From: Rhodothermia bacterium | Lineage (GTDB): Bacteria > Bacteroidota > Rhodothermia > Rhodothermales > UBA2364 | DNA: 64,000 bases | NCBI GenBank assembly: GCA_017303715.1 | Contig: JAFLBZ010000016.1 | Location: 24,719-88,718, forward strand | Reading direction: 5' to 3' | Part shown: positions 45,745-54,669 of the stretch, piece by piece | How the letters are laid out: every line of letters begins with the position of its first letter | Numbering within the stretch: the stretch's first letter is position 1 | Notes under the pieces: model-generated | Told to the model about the DNA's origin: nothing | Database searches by the model: none | The model's input: the letters and a program-made list of their open reading frames with translations, nothing else | Made by a program: the position numbers and the translations under genes

Positions 45745-46521
45745 TCATGTCCCTTTTACAAACTCCTCTAAACACCGCCCACTTTCCAATTCATTCCCCA
45801 GAGATTCCATAAACTTCGTAAAGTCAATACCATCCATGATTTGATGATTGGCCGAAAAAGCAAGATTTAGCTGCCATCCAACCTCCGATTTATGCAAGAC
45901 GCCAATTACAATTTGGAGGGTAAAAAGACTTGGCGACTGCCCGTAACCATCGCGTTTACTGACGTGCGTTAAAGAGGTAACACCAATTTTTGTTTGGACT
46001 TCCGCGAGATACCTACGGGTGAATGGTCGTAATAATCTATACAAAATCCATCGGATAGCTTGAGGCAAGCTTAGAAACACTTTTGTTCCGTGTGGCATTT
46101 TAACAGGTTTCCGGCGTAATTGTTTAGCAGCCCGAATAAGCTCGTCTTCAATTATCCGTGCTTCTTTCTCCTCCATCCGCTCAAACACCCAGTACCAAGG
46201 CAACCATGTGTCGTCGGGCATTTTGGACTCCATGACCAAGGCAATGTCCACATTTTTAGGAACAAGCCATTTTCTGCCATATTTCGCCGATAAAAGGTGC
46301 TTTTGCTCGTCCAGTACCTTGCCCAGACACCGCATCACATAGGCAACGACACTTGGAGGACGTTGCCGATTGGCCCTTGCGGATTCATAAGCGGCCTGAT
46401 AAACGTCCATATTGGCCTTTCCCCAAGCATAGATCCGCTCTTTGGGGTTGGTATGCCACAGATAGTCGTCCAACATGCGACGAAAAATAGAAGGCGTCTC
46501 GGTTTGGTATTTTGAAGACAT
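45745..46521 (-). CDS. Stand-alone E2/CAT-like acyltransferase
   Basis: A 258-residue protein of the chloramphenicol acetyltransferase/dihydrolipoamide acyltransferase fold. The C-terminal catalytic motif SANHQIMDGIDFTKFMESL near residue 230 contains the HxxxDG signature. SVVAYVMRCLGKVLDEQ near 57 and GVTSLTHVSKRDG near 180 (a strand-loop block near the substrate channel) fit 2-oxoacid dehydrogenase E2 catalytic domains. There is no lipoyl domain or E3-binding domain, so it is not a normal E2 core. It could be an acyltransferase acting on a CoA thioester, perhaps in lipid or secondary metabolism. No operon partner is visible. Confidence 0.78.
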   Translation of the reverse strand: MSSKYQTETPSIFRRMLDDYLWHTNPKERIYAWGKANMDVYQAAYESARANRQRPPSVVAYVMRCLGKVLDEQKHLLSAKYGRKWLVPKNVDIALVMESKMPDDTWLPWYWVFERMEEKEARIIEDELIRAAKQLRRKPVKMPHGTKVFLSLPQAIRWILYRLLRPFTRRYLAEVQTKIGVTSLTHVSKRDGYGQSPSLFTLQIVIGVLHKSEVGWQLNLAFSANHQIMDGIDFTKFMESLGNELESGRCLEEFVKGT

Positions 46522-46671
46522 TTTTGTTTAGTGTTTTCTCCCCTTTCAAGTACAAAACCAAATGGGTGCATACAAAAAGGGTCAAAAGGGCGTGAAATAC
46601 CCAATGACATGAAGGACAATATACGGATCCATTGCTATTTTTACATTTTCGTAACGCAGTAGCAAACGTTT

Positions 46672-47976
46672 ATGATTTCGATAACCTATAAAAGCACCCG
46701 TACCGACACCCGCGCCTTCCGTTTTTCCGAAGCCCTGCTCCAAGGATTGGCAGAGGATGGTGGCCTATTTATCCCAGAAAGTATCCCAGACCTGCCTCCA
46801 AATTGGCGTGAGCAAACCACTTTCGAGGAATTGGGGTATTCGGTGCTAAAAAATTGGTTGGGGGATGAAATTCCAGAGGCAGCGCTTCGCGCATTGGTTC
46901 AGGATGCCCTAAACTTCCCCGTCCCTCTCGTTTCTTTGAAGAACTCGGCCTATTTGGGGGAAAATGTTGCCGTTTTAGAACTGACACACGGCCCTACCTT
47001 GTCCTTCAAAGACTTTGGCGCACGGACGATGGCCCGCCTCATGTCCTACTTTTTGGCGCAAAAAAAGCAAAACCTCACCATTTTGGTGGCCACGTCAGGG
47101 GATACGGGAAGTGCGGTCGCCGACGGATTTTCGGGGCAGGACGGCATTGAGGTGGTCTTGCTTTATCCAAAAGGCCAAGTAAGCCCCGTTCAGGAGATGC
47201 AGTTGGTGGTTGCGCGAACGGGAGTTCGGGCATTTGCCGTTGAAGGAACGTTTGATGACTGCCAACGCATGGTGAAGGAGGCGTTCTTAGACCCCAGTTT
47301 GGCGCATTTGCCCTTGTCCTCGGCCAATTCCATTAATATCGGGCGATTATTGCCGCAGTCCTTATACTATATCTGGGCATATTTACAAATGAAACAGCCC
47401 GTTATCAATTTTTGTGTGCCCAGTGGGAACCTTGGCAACCTAACGGGCGGACTTTTTGCCTGCGAAGGCGGCCTTCCGGTAAACCAGTTTGTGGTTGCGC
47501 ATAACGCCAACGACTTCTTCCCCGCCTATCTCGGTACACACGCGGAAGACTACAAACCTTCTGTACGAACCTTATCCAATGCTATGGATGTGGGTGTTCC
47601 CAGCAATTTTGAACGCTTAAAAGCTTTGTTCACCCCGCAAGGGCTAAACGACCGTCTTTGGGGAACCAGCGTGAGTGATCAGGAAACCCTCGAAACCATG
47701 CAGCGGATCTACCAAGAAACGGGTTATACGGCGTGCCCACATACAGCCGTAGGCTTGGAAGCCGTACATCGGTACCGTGCCGAAACAGGCGACCAAACGC
47801 CAACGATTGTCCTCTCAACAGCACATCCGGCAAAGTTCCCTGAAGTCGTTGAGCAAGCACTCCAACATGCTCCACCACAGGCAGAGGCACTCGAACTACT
47901 CCGAACCAGACCGATGACCCACAACACGCTCGCCCCTACGCTAGAAGCCCTGCGCGATGTTCTCTTGAGCAAATAA
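46672..47976 (+). CDS. thrC: Threonine synthase
   Basis: A 434-residue PLP enzyme that converts O-phosphohomoserine to threonine. Landmarks: LAEDGGLFIPESIP near residue 26, LELTHGPTLSFKDFGARTMARL near 103 with the PLP-binding lysine in SFKDFG, VATSGDTGSAVADGF near 140, SANSINIGRLLPQSLYYIWA near 215 and PSGNLGNLTGGLFA near 245, with TACPHTAVGLEA and STAHPAKFP near the C-terminus. This is the longer class I type. Homoserine kinase and homoserine dehydrogenase are not adjacent. A shared bidirectional terminator separates it from the convergent hpt gene. Confidence 0.96.
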   Translation: MISITYKSTRTDTRAFRFSEALLQGLAEDGGLFIPESIPDLPPNWREQTTFEELGYSVLKNWLGDEIPEAALRALVQDALNFPVPLVSLKNSAYLGENVAVLELTHGPTLSFKDFGARTMARLMSYFLAQKKQNLTILVATSGDTGSAVADGFSGQDGIEVVLLYPKGQVSPVQEMQLVVARTGVRAFAVEGTFDDCQRMVKEAFLDPSLAHLPLSSANSINIGRLLPQSLYYIWAYLQMKQPVINFCVPSGNLGNLTGGLFACEGGLPVNQFVVAHNANDFFPAYLGTHAEDYKPSVRTLSNAMDVGVPSNFERLKALFTPQGLNDRLWGTSVSDQETLETMQRIYQETGYTACPHTAVGLEAVHRYRAETGDQTPTIVLSTAHPAKFPEVVEQALQHAPPQAEALELLRTRPMTHNTLAPTLEALRDVLLSK

Positions 47977-47992
47977 GATCAAACATATAAAT

Positions 47993-48020
47993 AAAAGCCG
48001 GATCTTTTATCCGGCTTTAT
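47993..48020. terminator. Bidirectional terminator between thrC and hpt
   Basis: AAAGCCGGAT pairs perfectly with ATCCGGCTTT around a five-base loop, with A-rich and T-rich flanks on both sides. It lies between convergent genes. Confidence 0.85.
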
Positions 48021-48026
48021 TGTGAC

Positions 48027-48596
48027 TCAATTTCCATCGTCTAAAACGTAAATGGCCGCCAAGTTCCGTCCTAACTGCCCATAATCTAAGCCATAACCTA
48101 AGACAAACTTATTCTCTATCGCAAAGCCAACCCAGTCCAAGGGCACCTCTTCACGCATTGCTTCTGGCTTATGTAGAAGTGTAACCACTTTAACGGAAGC
48201 GGGATTATGGTGGGTCATTTGGTCTAAGATATAGCGCATAGAAAGCCCTGTATCTACAATATCTTCTACAACAACAACGTGTCTTCCGGCGATTTTGGCA
48301 TCCAAGCCTTTCTTCTCGGTGACTTGTCCACTCGAGATTTTTTCCGCACCATAGGAGGACAATTTAATAAAATCCATTTCGCAATCAATCGTCACATTGC
48401 GGATAAGGTCTGCCATAAAAATAAAAGAACCATTTAATAACCCAATAAAAATGGGGTTTTTGTCCTTATACATCTCGTCAATATCTCGCCCAATTTCGGT
48501 GATGCGTCTCTGAATTACATCATTTGGGATCATCAGACGGAAACGCTCATTACGGCAATACACGGTCTCTGGTGTTTCGGAAGGGGCAAAGTGCAT
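48027..48596 (-). CDS. hpt: Hypoxanthine phosphoribosyltransferase
   Basis: A 189-residue purine-salvage enzyme that makes IMP or GMP from hypoxanthine or guanine and PRPP. The ATG at 48596 gives MHFAPSETPETVYCRNERFR; the frame is open 29 codons further but that part is not family-like. Motifs: GLLNGSFIFMADLIR near residue 58, DFIKLSSYG near 80 and the PRPP-binding loop VVVVEDIVDTGLSMRYIL near 112, followed by VPLDWVGFAIENKFVLGYGLDY near 150 with the base-contact FV. It is convergent with thrC. Confidence 0.94.
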   Translation of the reverse strand: MHFAPSETPETVYCRNERFRLMIPNDVIQRRITEIGRDIDEMYKDKNPIFIGLLNGSFIFMADLIRNVTIDCEMDFIKLSSYGAEKISSGQVTEKKGLDAKIAGRHVVVVEDIVDTGLSMRYILDQMTHHNPASVKVVTLLHKPEAMREEVPLDWVGFAIENKFVLGYGLDYGQLGRNLAAIYVLDDGN

Positions 48597-48762
48597 GGTT
48601 AGGATTGGTTTTGTGGTCGGAATGTAAGCAATAAGGTACGCAATACCACCAATCCGAAAAAAGCGAAACACTCTTGAAGTCAAACAACAGGCGGAATACG
48701 CTTTTCAAATTAAACGCAAGACATCTTAATCATAGCCAAACCCACATAAAAGAAGTTTAAGA

Positions 48763-49200
48763 TCAAAGCCCCTGTTTAACAAAAAGTGCCTCAATGATTT
48801 TGCACGCTGCTACATCAGCCGCCGAGACTTCGTATAGATTCCCATCCAATGTGCCCGAAACGGAAACCTCCAAATGGTCATCAAAAACCCATAGAAAAGC
48901 GACTTGCCCATTAAGGGTTACATACCCGGGTTGTTCAAAATTGGGGAAAGCGACAATTTCGCTTTTAAACACCGCAAATTCCTCAAAACGATAGCTTTTA
49001 CCCTGAACAGGTCTTGGGAATGTTGGTGGGATTTCCTCCAAAACAAGACCCAATTTAGATAGCAGCGCCGTTAATTCCAGTAGCCCCTTAAATGAAAAGC
49101 GCGCGATAAAACAATCGCCATCTTGGGCATGTCCCCCAAAACCACGTTTTAGGACAAAGTAGCGCAGGTCTTGCTGAAGGGTGTCCAAATCATTTGACAT
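48763..49200 (-). CDS. Conserved-looking hypothetical protein
   Basis: A 145-residue soluble protein that I do not recognise. I start it at the ATG at 49200 (MSNDLDTLQQDLRYFVLKRG), since the two codons before it begin with TTG. It has no signal peptide or membrane segment. A hydrophobic core pattern with alternating strands and helices is visible (GDCFIARFSFKGLLELTALLSKLG, GYVTLNGQVAFLWVFDDHLEVSVSG), and a C-terminal helix (VAACKIIEALFVKQ). It ends 166 bases before the hpt start on the same strand, so co-transcription is possible. Confidence 0.7.
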   Translation of the reverse strand: MSNDLDTLQQDLRYFVLKRGFGGHAQDGDCFIARFSFKGLLELTALLSKLGLVLEEIPPTFPRPVQGKSYRFEEFAVFKSEIVAFPNFEQPGYVTLNGQVAFLWVFDDHLEVSVSGTLDGNLYEVSAADVAACKIIEALFVKQGL

Positions 49201-49214
49201 CAACAATGTGGAGC

Positions 49215-50108
49215 TTAGTTTTTGGGAGAGAGTGGGTCTTGCCCGATATAGTTGCCGGGCGGGTCATAATTACAAACCACCAACAAGGTATTCCACCCTC
49301 CAGTATTGCATGTTGCATAGCCACAGCCTACCCGCACCGAGGTCGCCCACACAATTTGTGTATAATGCCCCACTTGATCGGGATAGGTGCTAAAGTCGCG
49401 AAGCGGGCCGGGGGTAAAATACTGTTTTTCATCTGCCCAAGATTGTACGGCTCGCCCAAACTTAAATCCGGCAAGTGTGCCGGTGCTTTGTTGCATAAAG
49501 AGATTTTCCCCGAAACGCTGTTTCCACGCCCCTTGCCTCGGACGGTGTTGCATGGAACACCCCTCGGTGGCCAAGTGATTTGCCCACTCCTGTGCAAACG
49601 TTGCGACGGTTTCGTCCCAATCCATCGGTTTTACACCTTCGTCTGCACGAACTTGATTATGGGCACGTAGCATGGCATTGGCCTGCTCTTGGGTTAATTT
49701 TGATCCGGTTGTACCAGATGGACTGGGCGTCTCTAATACAGGTGGTCTTATCGGTTCGGGCCGAGACTGGCCTAAGGTAAAGGTTTGCGTCTTGCACATG
49801 TCTAAACCCGATGCGGAATAAAGCACTTTACGATCTGTCCCGCTCGCTTGGACATCAATCTTACAGCCCTCCCAATCATAAAGCGTGACGGACAACTCGC
49901 CATTGACCCGAATACGTTGCGTGGCGGACAAGATGTTTTCTCCCCAATCCGTCTCTCCTGTCAAGCGGATGAACAGGCGTCCGACAGGTTTGCTTGTACC
50001 ATTAATGAACGTGATCTGCGTTTCGTTCTGTGCTTGTATAGGGTACATCGGTAACAAAAAACAGGACAACAACATCCATTGACATGCCTGATAAAGAGGT
50101 GTTTTCAT
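49215..50108 (-). CDS. Exported CAP-domain (SCP/PR-1) protein
   Basis: A 297-residue exported protein. The ATG at 50108 yields a signal peptide (MKTPLYQACQWMLLSCFLLPMYPIQAQ); the frame is open 25 codons further. Residues of about 30-130 are a small beta-domain with two cysteines. The CAP domain fills the C-terminal half: MLRAHNQVRADEGVKPMDWDETVATFAQEWANHLA from about 145, then RFGENLF near 195, GHYTQIVWATSVRVGCGYATC near 245 and VCNYDPPGNYIGQ near 275. This is close to the plant PR-1 type with the four active-cleft residues (two His, two Glu) in place. The role is unknown; relatives bind lipids or act in the cell envelope. Confidence 0.9.
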   Translation of the reverse strand: MKTPLYQACQWMLLSCFLLPMYPIQAQNETQITFINGTSKPVGRLFIRLTGETDWGENILSATQRIRVNGELSVTLYDWEGCKIDVQASGTDRKVLYSASGLDMCKTQTFTLGQSRPEPIRPPVLETPSPSGTTGSKLTQEQANAMLRAHNQVRADEGVKPMDWDETVATFAQEWANHLATEGCSMQHRPRQGAWKQRFGENLFMQQSTGTLAGFKFGRAVQSWADEKQYFTPGPLRDFSTYPDQVGHYTQIVWATSVRVGCGYATCNTGGWNTLLVVCNYDPPGNYIGQDPLSPKN

Positions 50109-50537
50109 AGGGTTATTGGATTGATGGTACAAAGGTGTCTTGCAAATCGGATATATGCCTAACAATGTCGAGGTGTAGAGCATGTTGATGACTAAAATTG
50201 CCCCAAAAAAATTGAAGCAATCGTAAAATACCTATTTGTTAAGACAGTATCAAGACTTATCTTACAAGGGTTGCCAAGCGTTCTGGTGCATTTTTTGCAC
50301 CCATCTCTATTTTTAGTACAAAGATTAACAAATCATCAAACAATTGCCTTGGTGATCCCTCATGAATCCATGGGAGGCTTGGGTATTAGCTTATAACGTT
50401 GGATATCCTGAGTTTGCTTAAAAAGCTACTTGTTTAAACTTCAGAAAAGACTATAAAACATACATTACTGAAACTGCAAACAGATATAGAAAATAAACTT
50501 ATAATCCTCCATCCTCTCACCCAAATTCAGTTAAGGT
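50109..50537. other. Divergent intergenic region upstream of the receptor operon
   Basis: About 430 bases between divergent genes, which must carry promoters for the CAP-domain gene and the TonB receptor. I see no gene. A short inverted repeat GGTGCATTTTTTGCACC at 50286-50302 (GGTGCA/TGCACC, five-base loop) is an operator or attenuator candidate. No riboswitch could be assigned. Confidence 0.4.
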
Positions 50538-53399
50538 ATGAAAAGAAAAATAACCCTCACCCTCCTATGTGGTTTCTTGGTTGGAACGACGTTGGCATTT
50601 GCCCAGACCCAACTCAAAGGTCTTGTGGTGGATGCAAAAACGAAGACCCCAATGCCGGGCGTAACCATTGTAGTCGTCGGAACAGTCGGTGGTACCATCA
50701 CCCGTACAGATGGACAGTATTCCATAAACACACGCTTATCACTTCCACTTACTCTACGTGTCAGTTTCATCGGTTACAAAACGCGAGAGGCCATTATCTC
50801 GACCTCTTCGCCCGTGACGATTGAATTGGAAGACGGAGATGGTGTCATTACGGATGTTATCGTAACGGGGAACCGTGTTGAGGAGCGAATCACCAAAGCG
50901 CCCGTAACCATCGAGCAAGTTAGTGTTACGCAACTCCAACAAACGGCTGCATTCGACTCGTATGGGGTTTTACAGAACGTAAAAGGTGTGGACTTGCTCT
51001 CGCAAAGTTTGCTTTTTAAATCTGTTAACCTCCGTGGTTTTGGGGCAAACAACAACAACCGTTTTGTACAATTAACCGATGGCATGGACAACCGGTCTCC
51101 GGGATTGGGCTTTGGCTTTGGGAATACAGCGGGCGTTTCAGATTTGGATATTGAAAATATTGAGATTTTGCCCGGTGCTTCTTCGGCGTTGTATGGCCCA
51201 GATGCCCTGCAAGGCTTGATGCTGACCAAAACCAAGTCCCCGTTCGAGTTCCAAGGCATCAGCGCTCAAGTAAAAACCGGTATTAACAATGTAGGGAAAG
51301 ACGACATTTCTGCAAAGCCTTATACCGATTTTGCGCTCCGTTTTGCCAAGCAGTTAAGCAAAGACTTCGCCTTCAAAGCTAACCTTCAACTGATCAATGG
51401 TACGGACTTTATAGCAGATGATTATAATGACCGTTCTACCCGTTCGCGCCGGAATTTCTTTCTGGTAGATCAAGCAGGCAAGACTGTCAAGTTCGGATAT
51501 ACACCAAACAATGATCCTTCACAAAACTTCGAATATGACGGCGTTAATATCTATGGGGACGACATTACAAACGGCGGCGCCTTCGACTTTGCCGCAAATC
51601 ATGCCGTTACCGGGCTTCAAGGAAAGCGCGTAACCCGTACAGGCTATACCGAATTGGAGTTGCTTGGCAACGAAGGTAAGGTCTTTAGCAACCGCGTAAA
51701 TTTGGCGGCACACTATCGGCTCAATGACAACATCGAGGCCATCGCTTCGTGGAATTATGGAAATGGCAACTTGATTCGGACTGCGGGCTTTAGGGAATAT
51801 TTTCCGGACTATAAGCGCAATCAGGTTCGTCTTGAGCTACGGAGCAATAGCTTCTTTGTTCGTGCATACAATACCACACAAACTGCCGAAGGCTATAACT
51901 TAGGTGTTTTAGCACAACGGATTTTGACCAGCTGGAAATCCACCAATACTTGGGCTGCTAACTTTTCATCCGCTTTTGCTGCAAATGGTGGAAATTTGGC
52001 AGCAGCCCGCACCAGTGCAGACGCCGGAAAGCCCCTTGCAGGATCTGCTGATTTTAATAGCATTCGGGACAAGTTGATCAATACCTTGAACAACGCAACG
52101 GCGGTAACGCTATCCGATGGAACCAAACTCAATGGGGTGCGCTTATTGGATAATTCCTCGCTTTCGCATGTGGAAGGGAAGTATGACTTCAGAAAATTTT
52201 TGCCAAAAAACATAGACTTGATTACTGGAGCCAGTTTCCGTAAGTACGATATGGAGACACAAGGAACGATCTTCCCGCTCACCGTGGACAATAATGAATA
52301 CACCATCACGGAATACGGATGGTACACACAAGCCTCGGTAAATTTCAACATTACCGATAAGATCAGCTTTAAACCCATCGTTGCCGTTCGCTACGACAAA
52401 AACGAGTATTTTGCCGGTGGATTTACCCCTCGCGTCTCGGCGGTTGTTTCGGTAGGCGAACACAACTTCCGCGCTTCTTGGCAGTCTGCATTCCGCAACC
52501 CATCCGCCAACCAGCTTTTGGCAGATGGCAAGATCGGGGAGGTAGGTGGCTCACAACGGGCTTTGGAAACCGCAAACTTGTTTGACAATCCCGCTTATAC
52601 GGAAGCCTCTGTTAAAAACTTCCAGACTTCAGGAAACGTAGCTGATCTGGTAAAATATGAACCGAAGCCCGCAGACTTTACAACCGAGAAAATCAAAACA
52701 TGGGAAGTTGGTTATAAGTCACTTCTTGCCAACCGGTTGTATGTGGATGCGTTCTTGTATCGGAGTATTTACAACGACTTTATTGCCACGCAGAACTATA
52801 TACAACCGAATACCACGAATGTTAATGACCTGAAAAGCACCAGTACATACCGCGTATTACAAGTAAATTTCAATAATTTTAATGAGATCTTTGTAAACGG
52901 CTGGGGCTTGGGCTTAGAGTATGTTTTACCTAAAGGCACCAGCATATCGGGTAACTATGCCAACCAAGTGGGTCTCATTACCCTGCGCGATAATGCTGGT
53001 AATGTTCGTAAGGATGCCTTCGGGGCAGAAATTGTAAAACGTCGGATGAGTGAACCGGAAGTCTCGCAAGTAGGCCGAAACTTCTTCATCTCGCCAGAGA
53101 ACCGCTACAACATCTCGGTCGGCAATCCAAAAGTCACCAAGAGCCTTGGCTTTAATGTGTCTTGGCGTTGGACAGACGAGATGTGGGTAGAGCAAGGCAA
53201 TACGCAGGGCGATATTATGTTGCCTTCTTGGAGTTCCTTAGATGCCGCCATTAGTTACCGTATTCCCTCCCTTAGAACTATCGTGAAAGTTGGTGCGAGC
53301 AACCTGCTGAATCAGTATTACGCCCAAGGGTATGGATTGGCACAAATTGGTGGTATGTACTATGTCTCGTTAAATTTTGACGAGTTCATAAACCGTTAA
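50538..53399 (+). CDS. TonB-dependent receptor with carboxypeptidase-regulatory-like domain
   Basis: A complete 953-residue outer-membrane importer. The signal peptide ([22 protein letters not shown]) is followed by a CarboxypepD_reg-like domain ([38 protein letters not shown] from about residue 26), a plug domain ([47 protein letters not shown] near 145, [21 protein letters not shown] near 215), and a barrel to the end ([13 protein letters not shown]). It is a single-component receptor without an adjacent SusD-type partner. It leads an apparent three-gene operon with an SsuD-like monooxygenase and a sodium symporter, so its cargo may be an organosulfur compound; that is inference. Confidence 0.95.
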   Translation: MKRKITLTLLCGFLVGTTLAFAQTQLKGLVVDAKTKTPMPGVTIVVVGTVGGTITRTDGQYSINTRLSLPLTLRVSFIGYKTREAIISTSSPVTIELEDGDGVITDVIVTGNRVEERITKAPVTIEQVSVTQLQQTAAFDSYGVLQNVKGVDLLSQSLLFKSVNLRGFGANNNNRFVQLTDGMDNRSPGLGFGFGNTAGVSDLDIENIEILPGASSALYGPDALQGLMLTKTKSPFEFQGISAQVKTGINNVGKDDISAKPYTDFALRFAKQLSKDFAFKANLQLINGTDFIADDYNDRSTRSRRNFFLVDQAGKTVKFGYTPNNDPSQNFEYDGVNIYGDDITNGGAFDFAANHAVTGLQGKRVTRTGYTELELLGNEGKVFSNRVNLAAHYRLNDNIEAIASWNYGNGNLIRTAGFREYFPDYKRNQVRLELRSNSFFVRAYNTTQTAEGYNLGVLAQRILTSWKSTNTWAANFSSAFAANGGNLAAARTSADAGKPLAGSADFNSIRDKLINTLNNATAVTLSDGTKLNGVRLLDNSSLSHVEGKYDFRKFLPKNIDLITGASFRKYDMETQGTIFPLTVDNNEYTITEYGWYTQASVNFNITDKISFKPIVAVRYDKNEYFAGGFTPRVSAVVSVGEHNFRASWQSAFRNPSANQLLADGKIGEVGGSQRALETANLFDNPAYTEASVKNFQTSGNVADLVKYEPKPADFTTEKIKTWEVGYKSLLANRLYVDAFLYRSIYNDFIATQNYIQPNTTNVNDLKSTSTYRVLQVNFNNFNEIFVNGWGLGLEYVLPKGTSISGNYANQVGLITLRDNAGNVRKDAFGAEIVKRRMSEPEVSQVGRNFFISPENRYNISVGNPKVTKSLGFNVSWRWTDEMWVEQGNTQGDIMLPSWSSLDAAISYRIPSLRTIVKVGASNLLNQYYAQGYGLAQIGGMYYVSLNFDEFINR

Positions 53400-53487
53400 T
53401 TTAGAAAACTTCATAACAAAGGTCGGCAATAGAGACACTATGGCTGGCCTTTGCCATTTTTTACAACAATCCCCTTTTTCAGCAACA

Positions 53488-54633
53488 ATGACACAAATCA
53501 GAACAGAAGCGCGTGCCGTAGAAGTGGCTTGGTTTGGCGATCTCTGTGGTGGAGATACGCAGTTTTTGGGCGTCTTGGACAACGAACGTCGGAGCAATTA
53601 CAAGCACTGCCGGAATATTGTACGCACGGCAGACCAGTTGGGGTACAACAACATCTTATTGCCCACCTCCTATATGGTTGGACAAGAAGTGATTCCATTT
53701 GCGGCAGCAATGTCGGGGCAAACGGAACAGATCAACCTTTTGGCCGCACTCCGCATGGGCGAAATCCATCCACCGATGTTGGCGCGGCACATCACTACCT
53801 TAGACCATATGTTGGAAGGACGACTGACGGTGAACATCCTTAACTCGGACTTGCCCGGCATGAAGGAAAGCAGTGACTTGCGCTACAAACGCTGTGGCGA
53901 GGCCGTAGAGATTCTAAAACAGGCATGGACACAAGACCGCATCCAGTTTGAAGGCGAGTGCTACAAGTTTGATTTACCCGCAGACCCCGTAAAGCCTTAT
54001 CAACAAAATGGCGGGCCTTTGTTATACTTTGGTGGCATCTCCGATGGTTCCAAAGAGGTGTGTGCCGAGCACTGCGATGTCTTTTTGATGTGGCCAGAGC
54101 CTGAGCAAAATATTTCTGAAACCATTGCAGACATGGGCCAGAGGGCAAAAAAATATGGCCGCGAAATTGACTTTGGGTTGCGTATTCATGTGATCGTCCG
54201 CGAGACCGAAGACGAGGCACGCGCCTATGCCAAGCACATCATGTCTAAATTTGATGGCAAAAAACTAAACCTAAAATACCGGACGCAAGACTCCGGATCG
54301 CTTGGAGTGCGTCGCCAAGATGAAATCCGTGAACAAATGGCCGATGAAGAAGACTTTGTAGAACCCCATCTTTGGACGGGCATCGGGCGTGCGCGTTCCG
54401 GTTGTGGTGGCGCTATCGTTGGTAATCCAGATCAAGTGCTGGCCAAAATGGAGCGTTACATGGATATGGGCATCCGTGCCTTCGTGCTTTCGGGCTATCC
54501 CCTCATCGAAGAATGTAACTTGTTTGCTCGATATGTTTTGCCGCACCTTCCTACCCAAAAACTCTCTGTGCTTCAAGGCCGGACACCTGCTCGCGAACCA
54601 GAAACCCCCTTGACCTATCAGCCGTTGCGATAG
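53488..54633 (+). CDS. FMNH2-dependent alkanesulfonate monooxygenase-like protein (SsuD type)
   Basis: A luciferase-like flavin-dependent oxygenase of about 381 residues from the ATG at 53488; an ATG at 53440 is also possible. It resembles SsuD throughout: [16 protein letters not shown] near residue 50, [31 protein letters not shown] near 85, [29 protein letters not shown] near 175, [20 protein letters not shown] near 225, [24 protein letters not shown] near 290 and [25 protein letters not shown] near 330. SsuD oxidises alkanesulfonates to aldehydes and sulfite. The flavin reductase partner SsuE is not adjacent. It lies 88 bases after the TonB receptor stop and 36 before the symporter gene. 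Confidence 0.88.
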   Translation: MTQIRTEARAVEVAWFGDLCGGDTQFLGVLDNERRSNYKHCRNIVRTADQLGYNNILLPTSYMVGQEVIPFAAAMSGQTEQINLLAALRMGEIHPPMLARHITTLDHMLEGRLTVNILNSDLPGMKESSDLRYKRCGEAVEILKQAWTQDRIQFEGECYKFDLPADPVKPYQQNGGPLLYFGGISDGSKEVCAEHCDVFLMWPEPEQNISETIADMGQRAKKYGREIDFGLRIHVIVRETEDEARAYAKHIMSKFDGKKLNLKYRTQDSGSLGVRRQDEIREQMADEEDFVEPHLWTGIGRARSGCGGAIVGNPDQVLAKMERYMDMGIRAFVLSGYPLIEECNLFARYVLPHLPTQKLSVLQGRTPAREPETPLTYQPLR

Positions 54634-54669
54634 CCGCTTCGGAATCCCTTACCCCTTTTTTGATATCTT

